Origin: Parabacteroides faecis | GTDB lineage: Bacteria > Bacteroidota > Bacteroidia > Bacteroidales > Tannerellaceae | Reading direction: 5' to 3' | DNA length: 64,000 nt | Assembly (NCBI RefSeq): GCF_014647375.1 | Contig: NZ_BMPB01000011.1 | Coordinates: 186,001 to 250,000 of the forward strand | Part shown: piece after piece, positions 44,632 to 52,888 of the stretch | Layout: every line of letters begins with the position of its first letter | Numbering within the stretch: position 1 is the stretch's first letter | Made by a program: the position numbers and the translations under genes | Notes under the pieces: generated by a model | Databases searched by the model: none | What the model saw: only the letters and a program-made list of their open reading frames with translations | What the model was told of the DNA's origin: nothing

Positions 44632-44784
44632 ATGATAACTTATTGTGCAACAGCTTTTAATATTGCAACATGCTTAGCAATTGCAGGAGCTAGTGTTACT
44701 ACCTGGTGGGGGGCTGAATTTGGAATAGCAGCTGCTAGAGATTATGCACATGACAGTTATGATGTTTGTGTGAGGGGTTGCTAA
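44632..44784 (+). CDS. Small Cys-rich hydrophobic peptide
   Basis: Fifty codons from ATG at 44632 to TAA at 44784, with a hydrophobic core FNIATCLAIAGASVTTWW and an end DSYDVCVRGC. The same frame is open 17 codons further upstream and contains DCVRRCAEQRK, so a larger Cys-rich product (six Cys in about 67 residues) seems to be intended, but no start codon is found before a TGA at about 44575. Either the start is non-standard or the N-terminus has been lost. The pattern of Cys pairs at both ends of a hydrophobic helix recalls small exported peptides. Confidence 0.45.
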   Translation: MITYCATAFNIATCLAIAGASVTTWWGAEFGIAAARDYAHDSYDVCVRGC

Positions 44785-44794
44785 ATGTATAAAT

Positions 44795-45091
44795 ATGATG
44801 AAAATGAATAAGTATATAAATCTGATTTTTTCATTGTTATTAGTTGTTTATATGTTTGTTAGTTATATAATTACAGATGGTAGGCAGTTGTTATATGGTA
44901 GTGATAGGTTTATGACATATCTTCCTCCTATTTTAATGGTAATTACACTATATATAGCTATTGTTCATGGAAAACAAATACTTATAATGTATAAAAGTAA
45001 ACAGATATATAAAGCTATATATGTGTTAATTATGACATTGATTCTGTTATCCTTATTTATATATACAGTATTACTTTATTATAGTATATAA
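44795..45091 (+). CDS. Small integral membrane protein
   Basis: 98 residues with three predicted membrane helices (about 8-26, 44-60, 74-95) joined by short charged loops such as TDGRQLLYGSDRF and MYKSKQIYKAI. No family recognised. It directly follows the Cys-rich peptide (10 bases) and is co-oriented, so it could be a partner, for instance an immunity or export component, though that is only inferred from position. Confidence 0.6.
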   Translation: MMKMNKYINLIFSLLLVVYMFVSYIITDGRQLLYGSDRFMTYLPPILMVITLYIAIVHGKQILIMYKSKQIYKAIYVLIMTLILLSLFIYTVLLYYSI

Positions 45092-45159
45092 TTGTTGATT
45101 ATACCGAATAAAAATAGTTTCATGAAAATAATTTACTATATATTGTTTGTAACAGAAAG

Positions 45160-45356
45160 ATGAAAGATCAAATTAAATATTTGAATTTGTTATTATTTAT
45201 TATTGCAATATTTGGAAGTATATTTTTTATTCCAAGTTTTTTGTTGATAGATATTATGTAATTCAATATGATTGGATACGAATGAATTGTCAAGATTGCC
45301 TTCAATTTTGTAAACGAAATGGTTATTGGAATCAAACTGGATGTCCGTTAAACTAA
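45160..45356 (+). pseudogene. Small membrane-anchored Cys-rich protein with a frameshift
   Basis: Starts MKDQIKYLNLLLFIIAIFGS, a membrane helix, and reaches a TAA at 45261 after a T6 run (about 45236-45241). Adding one T gives a continuous frame FFVDRYYVIQYDWIRMNCQDC then LQFCKRNGYWNQTGCPLN and a stop at 45354-45356, about 65 residues with four Cys. The clean continuation on the far side suggests a one-base slip in the T run, by mutation, phase variation or sequencing error. Confidence 0.55.
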
Positions 45357-45368
45357 AATTTATATAAA

Positions 45369-45665
45369 ATGAAAGGATTTGATATATGTATTAATGATGA
45401 AAATGTTAAAGCTGGGCTTGAAGCAGGGGTGGTGGTAATTAATATTGATGTCTATAATCGAATATCTGTTTGTGGTGTAGACTATAGTAATTTTGCATCT
45501 GTTAATTGGATTCAGTCAAAACTTAACCCTGAGGATAAGATAAAAGTAACAGTTTTAGATATTGATGAGAATTCACCATTTAGTGTTGATGTGATTGATA
45601 GACAAGAACTTCTCAAAGAGTATAAGATGTTGAAACAGGATTTAGAAAAGGAAGGATTGCTGTAA
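45369..45665 (+). CDS. Small hypothetical protein, paralogue of the next gene
   Basis: 98 residues, starting MKGFDICINDENVKAGLEAG. The N-terminal 65 residues are beta-rich with a VYNRISVCGVDYSN stretch, followed by a charged C-terminal helix (LLKEYKMLKQDLEKEG). It shares the start MKG-x-x-I, the C-x-YNR motif and overall plan with the next gene, indicating duplication. No family recognised. The stop codon overlaps the next ATG by one base, so translation is coupled. Confidence 0.65.
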   Translation: MKGFDICINDENVKAGLEAGVVVINIDVYNRISVCGVDYSNFASVNWIQSKLNPEDKIKVTVLDIDENSPFSVDVIDRQELLKEYKMLKQDLEKEGLL

Positions 45666-46015
45666 TGAAAGGAATTGAAATATTGTTAGGCAAAGAGATA
45701 ATAGATATTGCATTAGGACATGATATTAGTATAAATGTTTGTATCTATAATAGATATGGTAAATGTTATATACAAGTATCTGGACTTGACCAAGATATGA
45801 TCTCATACTGTTGGCTTGAATCTGAACTAGAATTGAATGATGTAATTAAGTTAGAGGTTAAAGAAATAAATAAAAGTTCAGACCTTAAAGAAAAGAGGAA
45901 AATTTTTTCCAAAACTATCCTTGCTGGTAAAGAAGATATTAAAAAAATTAATAAGGAACGTTTGGAACGTTTTCTAGTACTTGAAAAAATTTTGAAAGAT
46001 GAAAATATATTATAA
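45665..46015 (+). CDS. Small hypothetical protein, paralogue of the previous gene
   Basis: 116 residues, MKGIEILLGKEIIDIALGHD, then VCIYNRYGKCYIQVSG and a long Lys/Glu-rich C-terminal helix. Same layout as the protein before it. No signal peptide, so cytoplasmic. The tight coupling of two related small soluble proteins suggests a complex, perhaps chaperone- or immunity-like for the neighbouring Cys-rich peptides; this is inference only. Confidence 0.65.
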   Translation: MKGIEILLGKEIIDIALGHDISINVCIYNRYGKCYIQVSGLDQDMISYCWLESELELNDVIKLEVKEINKSSDLKEKRKIFSKTILAGKEDIKKINKERLERFLVLEKILKDENIL

Positions 46016-46160
46016 TATATAATATATGTCAAGTTAGTTGCGGTAAATAATGTATATGAGATTTATAGTATGATAATATTTGTTTTATTTTGGATGTTTA
46101 AATATTTGTTAGTGATTGAGAAGAATAGTAAAATTTGTATAATTTGCCATTTGTATTAAA

Positions 46161-47882
46161 GTGTTTATAAATAAATATTTTGTAGGAGTTAATAAAAAAG
46201 ATATAGTTTTGAATGTAACTATCACTTTTGTTCTATTTTGTATAATGTTTTTATCATTTAAAGGATTTGTTGAGGTCAGTATACTCTCGAAGTGGTATGC
46301 TTTTGTAGCTGGGGGTATATTCTACTTCTTGATAACTTTGTTTGTGATAAAAGAAATAATTATATCTCTTGACAAAATAGTTATAATGACTATTATCTTT
46401 ATATACTATTTACTCATTCATATGTGTTTAATTTCGTTAGAACAAAACAGAATATATGTATTATCAGTTATTGTTTTTATTCTATTTTATCTTTCTTTTA
46501 AGCAACTTCCTATAGGTTCTCATCAAAGTATAAATTTTATCATACTTTGTGTATGTTTTATTCAAGCTTGTTTTGGTCTGATACAATGTATGGAGGTGTT
46601 TCATATTTATGGCTCATTTAATCTAGTTGGTAGTTTTGATAATCCTGCAGGTTTTTCTGCTTGTCTTTCTACTGGGATTCCATTCTGCTTGTCTGTGGTA
46701 AGTAAGAAAGGAGAGAAGAATTATATTGAACTATTTCTTTTAACTATTATTGTTATATCTATAATTTTATCTGGTTCAAGAACTGGAGTTATAGCAGTAT
46801 TTACTATTTTTGTTGTATACTTTAAGGATGAATGTTGTAATATTTTAGTGAATCGTAAAAAACTTATTTTACCACTATTTCTTATATTATTTATTATAAT
46901 AATGGGACTATTAATTTTGAAAATAGATTCTATTATAGGAAGGTTTTTTATATGGAAAAATTCTTGTATTATGATACTTAATAAACCTATATTTGGGTAT
47001 GGTACAGGTGGATTTATGAGTAACTATATGTTGTATCAAGCTGATTATTTTCAAAAAAACTCTAATACTCTATACTCTATGTTGGCAGATAATGTTATTC
47101 ATCCATTCAATGAATATTTGTTTTTAACTATAGAATACGGTATTATAGGATTAATATTAGTAATTTTAATATTGTTAGTTATAATAAAATCTTCGAGACG
47201 AATAACTATATCACATATATGTTTGCTCTCAGTTGGAATATTTGCTTGTTTTTCCTATCCGTTACGTTATCCATTTGTTCTAGTTCTTTTAGCATATAGT
47301 TTAGCTAATATTAAAACAAAAGAGGTTTTTAGTATTTCTATTAATGTTTTAGGTAAAGTTGTTAGCATTATGTTGATTGGTATTATTAGCGCTGTTTTGG
47401 TAAATGATATACGATTTGAAAGACTTTGGGGAAATTTAGTACAAAAAAATAAATTTAGGAATAAGGAGTTATTACTTAATAGTTATGAGAAATTATATTT
47501 TGAATGGAATGGGGATCCTGCGTTTCTTTATAACTATGGGGCAATATTAAATAGAGTGGAAAGTTATGAAATAAGTAATATTATATTAAATAAGTGTACT
47601 CATTATTGGAATGATTATGATGTACAGCTTTTATTAGCAGACTGTTATCTGCAGAAAGAAAAATTTGAAAAGGCAGAGGAATGTTTTGTATTGGCTTCAA
47701 ATATGTGTCCGAATCGTTTTATTCCTTTATATCAGTTAGTACATTTGTATGATCGGATTGGTCAAAAGGAAAAGGCGTATAATCTTGCTGAAAAGATTAT
47801 CCATAAAAAAGTGAAGATATCTTCTTTTAAAGTTCAAAGAATAAAAAACGAAATGATAGAATATGTTCAAAAAGGACTCTAA
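46161..47882 (+). CDS. O-antigen ligase-like membrane protein with C-terminal TPR
   Basis: 573 residues from a GTG start. The first 420 residues hold about 11 membrane helices with the Wzy_C/O-antigen ligase hallmarks GSFDNPAGFSACLSTG and SGSRTGVIAVF and the large outer loop GYGTGGFMSNYML followed by HPFNEYLFL. The last 140 residues are TPR-like (YNYGAILNRV, LLADCYLQKEKFEKAEECF). Such proteins transfer lipid-linked glycans to lipid A, protein (PglL type) or each other. No sugar-nucleotide genes are nearby, so a protein-targeted role for local secreted proteins is possible. The stop lies 20 bases inside the next gene. Confidence 0.82.
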   Translation: MFINKYFVGVNKKDIVLNVTITFVLFCIMFLSFKGFVEVSILSKWYAFVAGGIFYFLITLFVIKEIIISLDKIVIMTIIFIYYLLIHMCLISLEQNRIYVLSVIVFILFYLSFKQLPIGSHQSINFIILCVCFIQACFGLIQCMEVFHIYGSFNLVGSFDNPAGFSACLSTGIPFCLSVVSKKGEKNYIELFLLTIIVISIILSGSRTGVIAVFTIFVVYFKDECCNILVNRKKLILPLFLILFIIIMGLLILKIDSIIGRFFIWKNSCIMILNKPIFGYGTGGFMSNYMLYQADYFQKNSNTLYSMLADNVIHPFNEYLFLTIEYGIIGLILVILILLVIIKSSRRITISHICLLSVGIFACFSYPLRYPFVLVLLAYSLANIKTKEVFSISINVLGKVVSIMLIGIISAVLVNDIRFERLWGNLVQKNKFRNKELLLNSYEKLYFEWNGDPAFLYNYGAILNRVESYEISNIILNKCTHYWNDYDVQLLLADCYLQKEKFEKAEECFVLASNMCPNRFIPLYQLVHLYDRIGQKEKAYNLAEKIIHKKVKISSFKVQRIKNEMIEYVQKGL

Positions 47883-49827
47883 AGCATTATTTATTAGTTT
47901 TTTACTAATAACTGTATTTATCTCGTGTCATTCAATTGATAAATTGGATCAGGCTTTATCTCTGGCAGAAGAGAATAGATCTGAGTTGGAGAAAGTACTT
48001 GAGTATTATAAAAATGATCCTAATCCTTTGAAGTTGAAAGCAGCTATTTTTCTTATTGAGAATATGCCGGGACATCGTTCTTATATAGGGGATGAGATAG
48101 AAAATTATTATAAAGAGCTGGAATCAATTATAAATACAGATACGACTGTTGATGTCAAGAATGAGGAAATAAAAAAAATCACTCGTAACTACTCGAAAGT
48201 CTCTTTTCAGGAAGAAGAAGATATAAAGATAGTTACTGCTGATTATCTTATACGTAATATTGATCAGGCTTTTGATTTGTGGGGAAATGGACGGCTCGTT
48301 AAGCAAGTTGATTTTGAACAGTTTTGTGAATTGATACTACCCTATAAGTGTTTTGAATATCAGCAATTGGATGCATGGCGGGATACTTTATCTGTGCGGT
48401 TTGATAAAAAATTAAAATCTAAACTGGGTTATGATCAATCTGATAACTCTTCCTATTTTGTTGCTTCCCAAATAAATGTGGATATAAATGCTTCATTTTC
48501 GGGAACAAAAGAAGCTGAAACTAAAAAGCCTGTAGGATTACCTTTTTTGAATTCATCAATTTATAAAGTCGCTTATGAAGATTGTTTTGGATCTGCTTTG
48601 TTGGCAACAATGGTAATGAGAAGCCATGGACTTCCTGTTACTATGGATTATATTCCCCAATGGGGAGGAAAGGAGGGAGCACATGCATGGTATACGCTTT
48701 TAAGCGATAATGGAAATTATTTGCCATTCAGTTTTGGTCTTAGTTCTAATCCAGGGGATCTATTTTTTCCATATGAATCTATTCCAAAGGTATATAGAAT
48801 TACTTATACAGCTAATGAGAGGGTTGTTTGCTATTTGAATGAAGCAACCTATAAACATCCTTTTTTCGAAGTTTTTGAAAAGGATGTTACAAATGAATAT
48901 GTACAAACGAGTAATTTATCTGTCCAATTAGTAAAAACTCATTTAAAAGATAAATATGTTTATTTAGCTGTTTTTGATAATCGGTCATGGAATGTTGTGG
49001 ATTTGGGTGTTTGTAAAGGTGGTGGGGGTGAATTTCAAAATGTAGGTAGGAATATTATCTATTTGGTATTAGGGTATAATGGAAGTACTTTAGTTCCGGT
49101 TTCTTATCCGTTTCTCGTCGAAAAAAATGGAGACCTAAAATACTTTATTGCGGATACAGCAAGTAGAAGAAATATTTGTTTATGTCGTAAGTATCCTAAA
49201 AGTGTAGCTCTGGTAGATATTGAATATAGAATGGTGGGAGGTGAGATCCAGGCTTCTAATGATAAAGATTTTGGTCAGTATCAGCTGTTATACAAAATAA
49301 AAGATTTTGCTTATCCTGACTTGATAAAACTGAATCCTGATCAAGAATATCGTTATTGGCGTTATCTTTCGGAAAAGAACAGTTATTGTAATATTGCAGA
49401 GTTACAGTTTTTTGAAAAAGATAAGGATAGCATCGCTTCAGGTAAAATTATTGGAACGGATAAGATATATCAGAACAATCCGGATATGGTCAGGGAGAAG
49501 GCTTTTGATGGAGATTATTTGACATTTTTTCATGCAGAACAACCGGATAGTGCATGGATTGGGTTAGATATGGGGAAAGCTGTTACAATAGATCGTGTAC
49601 GTTGTTTGCCAAGAAGTGATGATAATGCGGTACATTACGGAGACGTTTATGAATTGCAATATTGGGATCGGACAGGATGGAAGTCTTTAGGAATAAAGAA
49701 AGCAAAAGATAAATATTTATGTTTTGACTTTGTTCCGGATAATGTTCTATTACTGTTGAGTAATCGAACAAGAGGAAAACAAGAACGTATTTTTACTTTT
49801 GAAAATGGACGGCAGATATGGTGGTAA
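47863..49827 (+). CDS. Transglutaminase-like lipoprotein with discoidin-like C-terminus
   Basis: 654 residues, lipoprotein signal with Cys22 (VFISC). The central region shows a transglutaminase-like fold: YEDCFGSALLATMVMRSHGLP with the candidate nucleophile Cys near residue 240, and GGKEGAHAWYTLL with the His near residue 275. The C-terminal 150 residues look like an F5/8-type sugar-binding domain (YWRYLSEKNSYCNIAELQFF, AFDGDYLTFFHAEQ). It may cleave or cross-link peptides at the surface or in the periplasm. The start overlaps the previous gene by 20 bases, so both are translated from one message. Confidence 0.8.
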   Translation: MFKKDSKALFISFLLITVFISCHSIDKLDQALSLAEENRSELEKVLEYYKNDPNPLKLKAAIFLIENMPGHRSYIGDEIENYYKELESIINTDTTVDVKNEEIKKITRNYSKVSFQEEEDIKIVTADYLIRNIDQAFDLWGNGRLVKQVDFEQFCELILPYKCFEYQQLDAWRDTLSVRFDKKLKSKLGYDQSDNSSYFVASQINVDINASFSGTKEAETKKPVGLPFLNSSIYKVAYEDCFGSALLATMVMRSHGLPVTMDYIPQWGGKEGAHAWYTLLSDNGNYLPFSFGLSSNPGDLFFPYESIPKVYRITYTANERVVCYLNEATYKHPFFEVFEKDVTNEYVQTSNLSVQLVKTHLKDKYVYLAVFDNRSWNVVDLGVCKGGGGEFQNVGRNIIYLVLGYNGSTLVPVSYPFLVEKNGDLKYFIADTASRRNICLCRKYPKSVALVDIEYRMVGGEIQASNDKDFGQYQLLYKIKDFAYPDLIKLNPDQEYRYWRYLSEKNSYCNIAELQFFEKDKDSIASGKIIGTDKIYQNNPDMVREKAFDGDYLTFFHAEQPDSAWIGLDMGKAVTIDRVRCLPRSDDNAVHYGDVYELQYWDRTGWKSLGIKKAKDKYLCFDFVPDNVLLLLSNRTRGKQERIFTFENGRQIWW

Positions 49828-49834
49828 GTTTTAT

Positions 49835-50959
49835 TTACCGCTTTATCAAAACTGTCAATCGTAACGACAAGTCAAAGAAAACCATTTTAGCATTTACATT
49901 CTGTGTTATATGGCGTTCTGCTTTAGCCAGTTCTTCCATTATATCGAATACATTCCGTTCGTTGACGAAAGGGGCAAACTTGACGGCAAAACCAGCTTCG
50001 TCCATATTCATATAATTCAAATCCGGAGACTGAAAACGATACATAAAGTTTTCGCGTATCAAATGCTGGCAATATTGGAGGAAGTTCTTTTGCCGTTCCC
50101 GTCCGATACCGGCCAGAATATCTCCCATTGCTTTCATTCCTTTTACATTTCGTGCCCAGGAATTACGCATCATCGTTTTAAACTGTTCCAGATAGAAGCT
50201 GTTCTCTTCGCTGAGGCTGATCGCTTCTACTGCCTTCAGGTAATTGCCATTGGCCAGATGGGCAACATGTTTGGCATCGTCGGCTGCCAAACCGAATTGC
50301 ATCATCATAGCTGTTGTTATCGCTTCGGGATGGATGGAACGGACATTAATCCGTTGTGCCCGTGAGAGAATTGTTCCCAATACCTGGTCGGGTATTTCCG
50401 AGACCATCAGGATAACTGTATTTAAAGGAGGTTCCTCGATAACTTTCAGAAGTTTGTTAGCACAGGTCGGATGTAGTTTTTCGGGTAACCAGACCAATAA
50501 GATACGGTAAGTCGCTTCATATATTTTCAAGTTCAGTTTACGGATAATCTCGTCGCTTTCCTTTGAATAGATGATAGCCTGTGAGTTACCGGCATCTATA
50601 TAATCGAGCCAGCCGTCTATATTGAAATAGGGACGGTCTTTCAGGAACCCGCGCCACTCGGTCAGATAATCGTCGCACACTTCTTTTTTCTTTTCTTTCT
50701 TGGCAACGATAGGAAAGACAAAATGTAAATCCGGATGTGCCAGTTCATTGTATTTCAGGCAGGACGGACATGTCCCGCAAGCATCAGTCTCTGTCCGGTG
50801 AGTACAATTCAGGTAACGGGCATATGCCAGTGCCAGAGGAAAAGCTCCTGCACCTCCCTGTTCTGTAAATAGCTGGGCATGTGGAACAACACCTGTTTGT
50901 GCTGAATGGATAAGTTGTTTCTTTATTTCTTCCTGACCGATTATATTTTTGAAATACAT
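49835..50959 (-). CDS. holB: DNA polymerase III subunit delta'
   Basis: 374 residues of the clamp-loader AAA+ family. The N-terminus IIGQEEIKKQLIHSAQTG and VPHAQLFTEQGGAGAFPLA correspond to the Walker A region, but the GK[S/T] is replaced, as expected for a delta' subunit that does not bind ATP. Zinc-binding cysteines Cys52, Cys61, Cys64 and Cys67 (ACGTCPSC) are present. It works with delta, tau/gamma and the sliding clamp in replication. It is transcribed toward the AT-rich island; a TACCTTTG box (50992-50985, minus strand) precedes its start. Confidence 0.92.
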   Translation of the reverse strand: MYFKNIIGQEEIKKQLIHSAQTGVVPHAQLFTEQGGAGAFPLALAYARYLNCTHRTETDACGTCPSCLKYNELAHPDLHFVFPIVAKKEKKKEVCDDYLTEWRGFLKDRPYFNIDGWLDYIDAGNSQAIIYSKESDEIIRKLNLKIYEATYRILLVWLPEKLHPTCANKLLKVIEEPPLNTVILMVSEIPDQVLGTILSRAQRINVRSIHPEAITTAMMMQFGLAADDAKHVAHLANGNYLKAVEAISLSEENSFYLEQFKTMMRNSWARNVKGMKAMGDILAGIGRERQKNFLQYCQHLIRENFMYRFQSPDLNYMNMDEAGFAVKFAPFVNERNVFDIMEELAKAERHITQNVNAKMVFFDLSLRLTVLIKR

Positions 50960-51035
50960 GAATGCTCCTTTTGTATTGTTAGAACAAAGGTACGAATAAT
51001 CGGGAAAAATAAGAATATATCGGTATGATATAGCT

Positions 51036-51623
51036 TCAGACCAAATGAATAAAGTATAGAAGAGGTAGATAATCCTTTAATTCTTTGCGTAAAATCTTTA
51101 GAGCCTGCTGGATCCGGTAGTCTATAGTTTTACTGGAAACTCCTGCCTGTTCAGCTATCTCCTTGTAGCTCATGTGCTGGAACCTGTGCATGACGAATGC
51201 CTGCCGGTAGCTGTCCGGTAGTTTGTTAATAGCTTTTTTGAGCAATTCTCTTAGCTCGGTAATCTGGTAGTAATCGGTGTCCTGTAACATTTCCTGCATT
51301 TGCTCAAAGAAAATGGTATCAGCTTTGTTTTTTGCCTGTAGACTGGCTATTTTATTGATGGCTCTATTATATATAATCTTGAATAGATATTGGCTGAGTG
51401 ACTTTTCTATAACCAGCTCTTTGCGGGATTCCCATAACCAGAACAGAACATCCTGAACGATCTCTTCTGAATCTTCTAAAGAAATAAACTTGTGGCAATA
51501 GGCACACAGCATTGGGTAATATTTCCGGAATAAGAAGGTATATGCTTCCCTGTCCGATTGACGTAAAGCTGACAAAAGAAGATTATCATTCTGGTATTGC
51601 TCTTTATATATACTCCCTTTCAT
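51036..51623 (-). CDS. RNA polymerase ECF sigma factor
   Basis: 195 residues with sigma region 2 (LFRKYYPMLCAYCHKFI, EIVQDVLFWLWE) and region 4 (LPDSYRQAFVMHRFQHMSYKEIAEQAGVSSKTIDYR, here in parts). It is the FecI-type, normal length for the SigF/RpoE-like group of Bacteroidetes. It reads away from the FecR-type anti-sigma gene, 108 bases apart, an arrangement less usual than sigma followed by anti-sigma. It should direct transcription of the second SusC/SusD locus when ligand binds the STN-type SusC. Confidence 0.93.
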   Translation of the reverse strand: MKGSIYKEQYQNDNLLLSALRQSDREAYTFLFRKYYPMLCAYCHKFISLEDSEEIVQDVLFWLWESRKELVIEKSLSQYLFKIIYNRAINKIASLQAKNKADTIFFEQMQEMLQDTDYYQITELRELLKKAINKLPDSYRQAFVMHRFQHMSYKEIAEQAGVSSKTIDYRIQQALKILRKELKDYLPLLYFIHLV

Positions 51624-51731
51624 ATGTTTTTCTTATCTAAGAGCAAATATCATAATTTTTTTTTGAAAAAAGTCAATTTCTGTTTAGGAACTCATCTGAT
51701 CTCACCTGTCATAATAATAAAAGGAGATTAA

Positions 51732-52733
51732 ATGAGCGAGAATAATATAAATATTGTAGAGGAGCTACTTCCCCGCTATTGTGACGGAAATGTTTCAGCA
51801 GAGGAGAAAGAGAAAGTTGAAATCTGGATTCGTCAATCTGAAGAACATTATAAAATTGCTCAGCAGATACAACTGATATACCTGGCTTCGGATACTATTG
51901 CTATCATGGATCAGGTAAATACAGATAATGCTTTGGATAAAGTCGACGGGCGTATCCGAAGAAGTCAGCTGAAGACGCTGTTTATGTGGGGACAGAGGGT
52001 TGCTGCGATATTATTTATTCCGTTGTTGGCTGCTTATCTGTTGGAAGTTCTTATTCCTGAAAAGCGGGATATCCGTATGTTGGAAGTCCGGACAAATCCG
52101 GGAATGACAACCAGCCTGACATTACCGGACGGCACAAAGGTGAATCTAAATTCCGAGTCGTCGCTGGTATATCCGGAAACGTTCGATGGGGATCTCCGTT
52201 CGGTCCGGTTGGAAGGTGAGGCTTTCTTTGAAGTTGTAAAAAATCCGGAAAAACGGTTTGTTGTAACGACTCCTCACAATGCCAGGGTCGAAGTATTGGG
52301 AACTTCTTTTAATATGGAGGCTTTTAAGTGGGATTCTATTGTTTCGACCACATTGATCAGTGGTAAAGTCGCTTTTATTTCCAGGTCCGGACAGGTGAAT
52401 ATGAAGCCGGGGGAAAAGCTGGTTTATAATATACAAGCAGACCGGGCGAGCATATATCAGACAAATGGAGAAGCTGAAATATCCTGGAAGAATGGAATGA
52501 TTATTTTCAGGAAAACTCCGTTTGAAGAGGCTTTACGTATGTTGACAAAAAGGTTTAATGTAGATTTTGTAGTGTCGAATAATAAATATGTAAAAGACTT
52601 TTATACCGGATCGTTTACCAATCATCGATTGGAACAGATATTAGACATATTCAATGCTTCTTCCGGAATTAAGTGGCGTTATATTCCGTCGGAAAATCAA
52701 TTGGATAGGAAAAGTAAAGTAGAAATCTATTAA
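51732..52733 (+). CDS. FecR-type anti-sigma factor
   Basis: 333 residues. The N-terminal cytoplasmic part (residues 1-80) would hold the sigma factor, a membrane segment follows (RVAAILFIPLLAAYLLEVL, about 95-113), and the periplasmic part has the FecR domain (SLTLPDGTKVNLNSESSLVYP) and a C-terminal DUF4974-like end (PFEEALRMLTKRFNVDF). The periplasmic region contacts the STN domain of the partner SusC and passes the signal to the sigma factor. It sits just upstream of that SusC. Confidence 0.95.
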   Translation: MSENNINIVEELLPRYCDGNVSAEEKEKVEIWIRQSEEHYKIAQQIQLIYLASDTIAIMDQVNTDNALDKVDGRIRRSQLKTLFMWGQRVAAILFIPLLAAYLLEVLIPEKRDIRMLEVRTNPGMTTSLTLPDGTKVNLNSESSLVYPETFDGDLRSVRLEGEAFFEVVKNPEKRFVVTTPHNARVEVLGTSFNMEAFKWDSIVSTTLISGKVAFISRSGQVNMKPGEKLVYNIQADRASIYQTNGEAEISWKNGMIIFRKTPFEEALRMLTKRFNVDFVVSNNKYVKDFYTGSFTNHRLEQILDIFNASSGIKWRYIPSENQLDRKSKVEIY

Positions 52734-52888
52734 AAACAGAAGCGTATGGCAAACGGACCCCCTTGAAACAAAAACATTCGGATAAATATTGGCGTATTCA
52801 TCCGAATGAAATGAACTAACTGAGAGAAACCTGTTTGGCGACAGGTTCGTTTCAAATCATTTTTTCCTTAAAAAAAGTACACAAAGTT

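Noticed and set aside
49835-50959. Missing Walker A lysine in HolB as a sign of gene decay
   Set aside because: Delta' subunits often lack a functional ATP site, while the zinc cysteines and full length are kept, so this is normal.
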